This document shows, one piece after another, positions 14,645 through 17,511 of a stretch of 17,511 nt of DNA. The stretch is from Acidimicrobiia bacterium (GTDB taxonomy: Bacteria; Actinomycetota; Acidimicrobiia; Spongiisociales; ZC4RG35), in contig WHTL01000036.1 in assembly GCA_009377735.1 (NCBI GenBank), forward strand, positions 1 to 17,511, written 5' to 3'. The first letter of the stretch is position 1, and each line of letters begins with the position of its first letter. A program made the translations under genes and the position numbers. Below the pieces are notes generated by a model. It saw nothing but the letters and a program-made list of their open reading frames with translations, was not told the DNA's origin and made no database searches.

Positions 14645-15891
14645 ACGTCGAAAGCCCCGGTGAGTCGATCATTGTCAGTCACTCGGAGTCGATGGAGGTG
14701 GCGCCCCTGACCTCGGTGGCATGCTCCAATTCTGTCACCGGCTACACCAGGGCGAACCAGTACCTCCGGACCTTCAACCTCCCCGAATTCGACATCAGCG
14801 GCGACTTCATCGTCAATGAGGTGACCTTCGGGGTCCAGACTGTGGCACCAGCCCAGGACATCACGGTGAATCTGTACACCCTCGACGGTGAGCTGGTCTA
14901 CGACAATCTCGATCTGATCGACTCCGAGACGGTGACCCTGGAATCACAGACCGGTACCTTGGTCACGGTCCCCATAGAGACTCCCGTACCCGCAGGGTCC
15001 ACCCTGGTAGCGGAGATAGCCTCCACCGATATGGCCGACAGCGGCTGGTTCTATCCCGGCGCCAACGGATTGGGTGAGACCGCCCCGTCCTACCTGGCGA
15101 CCACTGCATGTGAATACCCGGAGCCCACACCGCTCGCCGACGTTGGTTTCGGATTCCCAGACGCCCACACCGTGATGGCGGTAACGGGTCGTCTGCCCGT
15201 CGACTGCGAATGGCCGGAGTGGCTTGATATCGACCCCCTCTCGGGCACCACTCCGGGAGGTGACGACCACAACGTTGTCCTCACAGTTGATGGGAGCGGT
15301 CTCGAGCCTGACGAGGACTACTCGGCGAACCTCTGCATCACGAGTAACGACCCCGACCGTGATCTCGTTGTCGTGCCGCTGCAGCTGGAGGTTGACGAAC
15401 CACAGTCCGAACCCACTGTTCCCAACGAGACGGTGCCAGATGACACCCTCCCCGAAGATACGCTTCCAGACGAGACGATCCCCGAGAATACCGTCCCTGA
15501 AGAGCCCGAGAAGGAGTGGCTCGACCCCGACCCCGATTTCAGGTTCGGTGATGTCGCCGACGGGCATCTATTCGACCACGAGATCCATTGGTTGGCCGCA
15601 AACGGGATAACCTATGGGTGCAATCCTCCGGACAACACACTGTTCTGTCCAGATGATGAGGTGACCCGTGGTCAGATGGCGGCGTTCTTGGTGCGGGCGT
15701 TGCGGTTGAAGCCGGGCGCGATCGGTTTTGAGGACACGGTTGGTCATGTGTTCGAGGACGATGTGGCTGCCTTGGCGGCAAATGGGATCACCTATGGGTG
15801 CAACCCGCCCGACAACACCAGGTTCTGTCCCGACGACGAGGTCATCCGTGGTCAGATGGCCGCATTCCTCTACCGAGCCCTCGGTAGGTAG
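14578..15891 (+). CDS. C-terminal part of the surface protein: BACON-like domains, linker and two SLH-like repeats
   Basis: This frame is open upstream to at least the G run at 14536-14539 and is best read as the continuation of the 11570 gene. ATG 14578 is only the first Met in it, with no ribosome site. Counting from there, it opens with a beta-sandwich strand (MADLTWEIVDSGFDIEG), then a roughly 180-residue beta-rich domain (SVACSNSVTGYTRANQYLRTF and on). Next comes a second BACON/ASH-type ending (PEWLDIDPLSGTTPGGDDHN, then LCITSNDPDRDLVVVPLQLEV), a PxxTx linker and two SLH-like repeats of 60 residues. SLH repeats normally bind pyruvylated or other secondary cell-wall polymers, so this end should anchor the protein to the envelope. 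If the frame break is real, the secreted N-terminal part loses its anchor. It ends 21 bp before the convergent PadR gene, with TAG. Confidence 0.85.
   Translation: MADLTWEIVDSGFDIEGSENQVDVESPGESIIVSHSESMEVAPLTSVACSNSVTGYTRANQYLRTFNLPEFDISGDFIVNEVTFGVQTVAPAQDITVNLYTLDGELVYDNLDLIDSETVTLESQTGTLVTVPIETPVPAGSTLVAEIASTDMADSGWFYPGANGLGETAPSYLATTACEYPEPTPLADVGFGFPDAHTVMAVTGRLPVDCEWPEWLDIDPLSGTTPGGDDHNVVLTVDGSGLEPDEDYSANLCITSNDPDRDLVVVPLQLEVDEPQSEPTVPNETVPDDTLPEDTLPDETIPENTVPEEPEKEWLDPDPDFRFGDVADGHLFDHEIHWLAANGITYGCNPPDNTLFCPDDEVTRGQMAAFLVRALRLKPGAIGFEDTVGHVFEDDVAALAANGITYGCNPPDNTRFCPDDEVIRGQMAAFLYRALGR
15421..15495 (+). repeat. Five tandem PxxTx pentapeptides (wall-spacer linker)
   Basis: Five 15-nt units encode PNETV, PDDTL, PEDTL, PDETI and PENTV, followed by PEEPE. 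The stretch is rich in proline, threonine and acid, as expected of an extended spacer between surface domains and a wall anchor. The threonines are possible glycosylation sites. Confidence 0.75.
15541..15891 (+). repeat. Two SLH-like repeats in tandem, 180-bp period
   Basis: Two units repeat with a period of exactly 180 bp; for example 15601 and 15781 begin matching runs. At protein level each has F.D..G..F...I..LAANGITYGCNPPDNT.FCPDDEV.RGQMAAFL.RAL. The GIT-G, P-D-E and R-Q-AAFL pattern is that of S-layer homology repeats. Two cysteines per unit (GCNPP and FCPDD) are extra and probably form a disulfide outside the cell. The DNA identity is high enough to suggest a duplication or gene conversion. 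Confidence 0.85.
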
Positions 15892-15912
15892 GCGGGGCGA
15901 AACGGGCTTCCC

Positions 15913-16506
15913 TCAGAAGTCGTCGGGGTTGGGCCACGGCAATTCTCCACTACGGAGATCGTCGACGAGCCGCCGCACCCAACCAAGCTCTGCCGCGATA
16001 ATTGCGCAGCGGTATTCGTCCTCCACCAGAAAGACCCGCTCTAACCCCAGTTCCGCTGCGACCTTCTGGGGATCTAGCTCGGTGAGCTGGCTATCAAGGT
16101 TTCGTGCTCTCTCCTCGAGAAGGGTGGCCACCTCCTGGGAGGACAGATGGGGAACCAAAGACAACGCCGCCGGGAAGTTGGGGTATTCATTCCGGGGTGT
16201 GCTCAACTCGCTGGTGAGCCATTCCCGTAGGGTCTCGTTGCCGAGGGCTGTTATCTCATAGACAGTGCGGCGTGGTCCGCGCTCGGATTCTGAGACTTCT
16301 CGGACGACGACCATCCCATCGCTCTCAAGCCGTTTCAGCACCTGATGGAGGCTGTTGGGGGATCCGATATTGACGACGCTCTCCTTGTCGCGCTCCCGAA
16401 TCATCTGCTGCATGCGATAGGCATGCATGGGGGATTCGGACAGGAGCGACAGAGCCATCATCGCCAGTGGCGAGCGTCGCATCGGGGTGGTGGTCATGGA
16501 TTTCAT
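15913..16506 (-). CDS. PadR-family transcriptional repressor
   Basis: A 197-residue regulator. Residues about 12-90 form the PadR winged helix: SPLAMMALSLLSESPMHAYRM, then SPNSLHQVLKRLESDGMVVVREV and the wing SERGPRRTVYEIT. The rest is the helical C-terminal dimerisation domain (WLTSELSTPRNEYPNFPAALSL, then LEERARNLDSQL). PadR proteins bind palindromes near their own and divergent promoters and are released by small, often phenolic or drug-like, ligands. Here the divergent partner is a FAD monooxygenase with a palindrome over its -10 box. Possible starts are the ATG at 16506 or 16497. An AAAGGAG site lies 11 nt before the first and favours it or the second only weakly. Confidence 0.9.
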   Translation of the reverse strand: MKSMTTTPMRRSPLAMMALSLLSESPMHAYRMQQMIRERDKESVVNIGSPNSLHQVLKRLESDGMVVVREVSESERGPRRTVYEITALGNETLREWLTSELSTPRNEYPNFPAALSLVPHLSSQEVATLLEERARNLDSQLTELDPQKVAAELGLERVFLVEDEYRCAIIAAELGWVRRLVDDLRSGELPWPNPDDF

Positions 16507-16526
16507 AGCCTAGAAGGCTCCTTTCC
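16507..16526 (-). promoter_or_regulatory. Ribosome site with adjoining 13-bp palindrome before the PadR gene
   Basis: On the minus strand GGAAAGGAG (16526-16518) is the Shine-Dalgarno. It overlaps AGCCT-TCT-AGGCT (16519-16507), a perfect 5-bp-arm palindrome that reaches the start codon. As RNA the palindrome could form a small hairpin; as DNA it could be a minor operator. Either role is speculative. Confidence 0.35.
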
Positions 16527-16548
16527 AGATCCATCTGCAAAAAGACTC

Positions 16549-16578
16549 TTGACACGGGTGGAGGTCTAGTTATATGAT
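16549..16578 (+). promoter_or_regulatory. Promoter of the FAD monooxygenase gene
   Basis: TTGACA (16549-16554), 18-bp spacer, TATGAT (16573-16578). Both boxes are near-perfect, the strongest promoter in the window. The predicted transcript start is about 16585. This rules out the ATG at 16574, which lies inside the -10 box, and leaves 16592 or 16613 as the start. Confidence 0.75.
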
Positions 16579-16589
16579 GACTAATCATA
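16573..16589. promoter_or_regulatory. Candidate PadR operator over the -10 box
   Basis: TATGAT-GACTA-ATCATA is a perfect inverted repeat with 6-bp arms and a 5-bp centre. The left arm is the -10 box of the monooxygenase promoter, and the right arm covers the predicted transcript start. Its position in the gap between a PadR gene and its divergent partner makes repression by PadR the natural reading. It differs from the ATGT-N8-ACAT site of the classical PadR. Confidence 0.6.
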
Positions 16590-16612
16590 ATATGACTACC
16601 TTAGAGAAAGAG

Positions 16613-17164
16613 ATGACAAAGGCACTAATCGTCGGAGGCGGGATCGCCGGCCCGGTGGCGGCAATGGCACTACAGAAGGCTGGAATCGAGTCGGTCGTCT
16701 ACGAGCGGTATCCGGAGGCGACCGACCGTCGTGGAGCATTTCTCACACTCGGATCAAACGGACTCGCTGCCCTGGAAACTCTCGACGCCGCTGATGGCGC
16801 CGTCGCCAACGGATTCCCCACGAGCGAGATAGCGCTCCGTAGCACCACCGGCAAGTTCCTCGGGCTCACCCCAATCGGAGTCGAACTCGAGAATGGCTTG
16901 ACCAGTCATGCCGTTCGTCGGGCCGATCTCTATTCCGCCTTACATAAGGAGGCGGCGACTCGTGGCCTGCAGATTGAATATGGCAAGAAGGCTGTCGAAT
17001 TCGAGGAAGGAGAAAGCGGTGTTCGCGTCACCTTCGCCGACGGGAGTGTTGCAGAGGGTGACATCGCCATCGGCTGCGACGGCATCCATTCCAAGTTGCG
17101 AAAGGCGATCGATCCCAATGCGCCGGCACCGGTCTATGCCGGTCTTGTCGGGTTTGGTGGATAG
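16613..17164 (+). CDS. FAD-dependent monooxygenase, N-terminal part ending at an in-frame TAG
   Basis: Flavoprotein monooxygenase of the FAD_binding_3 (p-hydroxybenzoate hydroxylase/TetX-like) superfamily. It uses NAD(P)H and oxygen to hydroxylate small, often aromatic, substrates. Counting from MTKALIVGGG: dinucleotide-binding GGGIAG at 8-13 with the acidic E31 at the end of strand 2, the FAD-contacting arginine in VRRADL at 102-103, and the DG motif IGCDGIHSKLR at 153-163. Residue 183 is followed by TAG (17162-17164), yet the same frame continues with the rest of the family. Related proteins probably have a tyrosine (TAC or TAT) at this point. The start could be ATG 16592 instead. Codon use is slightly more AT-rich than upstream genes, possibly a sign of transfer. 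The substrate is unknown. Confidence 0.8.
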   Translation: MTKALIVGGGIAGPVAAMALQKAGIESVVYERYPEATDRRGAFLTLGSNGLAALETLDAADGAVANGFPTSEIALRSTTGKFLGLTPIGVELENGLTSHAVRRADLYSALHKEAATRGLQIEYGKKAVEFEEGESGVRVTFADGSVAEGDIAIGCDGIHSKLRKAIDPNAPAPVYAGLVGFGG

Positions 17165-17511
17165 GCCCAAGGAGTGGGTCTCGACGTACCGACGGGTGGT
17201 TACGAGATGATCTTCGGCAAGAGAGCGTTCTTCGGCTACGCGGTCGCCCCCGATGGGGAGGTCTGGTGGTTCGCCAACATCCCGAGATCGGACGAACCTG
17301 CCCCTGGTGAGGTCGAGGGTATCGACGAGCAGAAGTGGATAGCGCATCTGATGGACCTCTTCGCCGAAGATGCCGGTCCTGCGACTCGTCTGATAGACGC
17401 GACGCCAACCATCGGGAATGCCAGCGCCGTCCACTCCATCCCGCATCTGCCCACATGGCACACCGATCGCATGGTGGTGATCGGTGACGCCGCCCACGCC
17501 CCGTCACCCTC
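17165..17511 (+). pseudogene. FAD monooxygenase, in-frame continuation after the TAG; runs off the window
   Basis: In the same frame as the part before 17162, 115 more codons are open up to the window end. They encode AQGVGLDVPTGGYEMIFGKR, then WWFANIPR, and close to the edge MVVIGDAAHAPSP. The last is the GD motif that contacts the FAD ribityl chain and is diagnostic of this superfamily. No other stop or frameshift is seen. A separate start is possible at GTG 17174 or ATG 17207, but a C-terminal half alone would lack the dinucleotide fold, so this is either a recent nonsense allele or a base error. Confidence 0.75.

Noticed and set aside
12023..14682. Long minus-strand open frames opposite the surface-protein gene (326 and 365 codons)
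   Set aside because: Their proline-, histidine- and threonine-rich repeats mirror the propeller repeats on the coding strand; no start signals or domains are seen.
16574..16612. Start of the monooxygenase at the first in-frame ATG (16574)
   Set aside because: This ATG lies inside the -10 box TATGAT and upstream of the predicted transcript start.
17162..17164. TAG recoded as a sense codon in this organism
   Set aside because: At least five other genes in the window end in TAG at their expected family length, so TAG is read as stop.

Overview
The window looks like a chromosomal segment from a high-GC actinobacterium, most likely of the Acidimicrobiia type. This is inferred from four things: the GC-rich coding, the TAGGTT/TAGGAT-like -10 boxes and apparently leaderless starts, a TrpR-like YerC gene fused to a histidine operon, a Cdc48-like AAA ATPase of the actinobacterial kind, and cysteine-bearing S-layer-homology repeats at the C-terminus of a large secreted protein. 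No 16S rRNA or other marker is present, so the taxonomy is an inference.

Layout. (1) 1-1903, minus strand: the end of a cytochrome c maturation operon, ccmA-ccmB-ccmC, with ccmC running off the left edge. (2) 1904-2050: an intergenic region with a strong hairpin that looks like a dispersed palindromic repeat. (3) 2051-7626, minus strand: a tight operon that begins with a YerC/TrpR-like regulator and continues hisG-hisD-hisB-hisH-hisF-hisIE, most junctions overlapping, then a SRPBCC-fold protein 43 bp downstream. hisA is divergent (7709-8416, plus) and shares an 82-bp control region with the operon. hisC and a histidinol-phosphatase gene are not in the window. (4) 8413-10482, minus: a Cdc48/VAT-type double AAA ATPase with a degenerate first ATPase domain. 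It is divergent from a TrmB-family regulator (10609-11436, plus), and both genes appear to have leaderless promoters. (5) 11570-15891, plus: one large secreted cell-surface protein made of 14 beta-propeller repeats, ASH/BACON-like beta-sandwich domains, a Pro-Thr-acidic linker and two SLH-like repeats. The reading frame is broken by an apparent one-base deletion in a G run at 14536-14539. (6) 15913-17511: a PadR-family repressor (minus) divergent from a FAD-dependent monooxygenase (plus). The monooxygenase has an in-frame TAG at 17162-17164 and runs off the right edge. A palindrome overlaps its -10 box.

How the genes fit together. The his genes encode most of the pathway from PRPP/ATP to histidinol and histidine. 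The YerC-like protein is the natural candidate for its regulator, acting on both the operon and hisA. The ccm genes encode a haem-handling ABC module for c-type cytochrome assembly. The PadR gene and monooxygenase form a classic ligand-responsive divergent pair. The two coding disruptions lie within about 3 kb of each other, so assembly or read error must be considered alongside real gene decay. There is no gene-free stretch longer than 300 bp, and I saw no tRNA, rRNA, CRISPR array or transposase.
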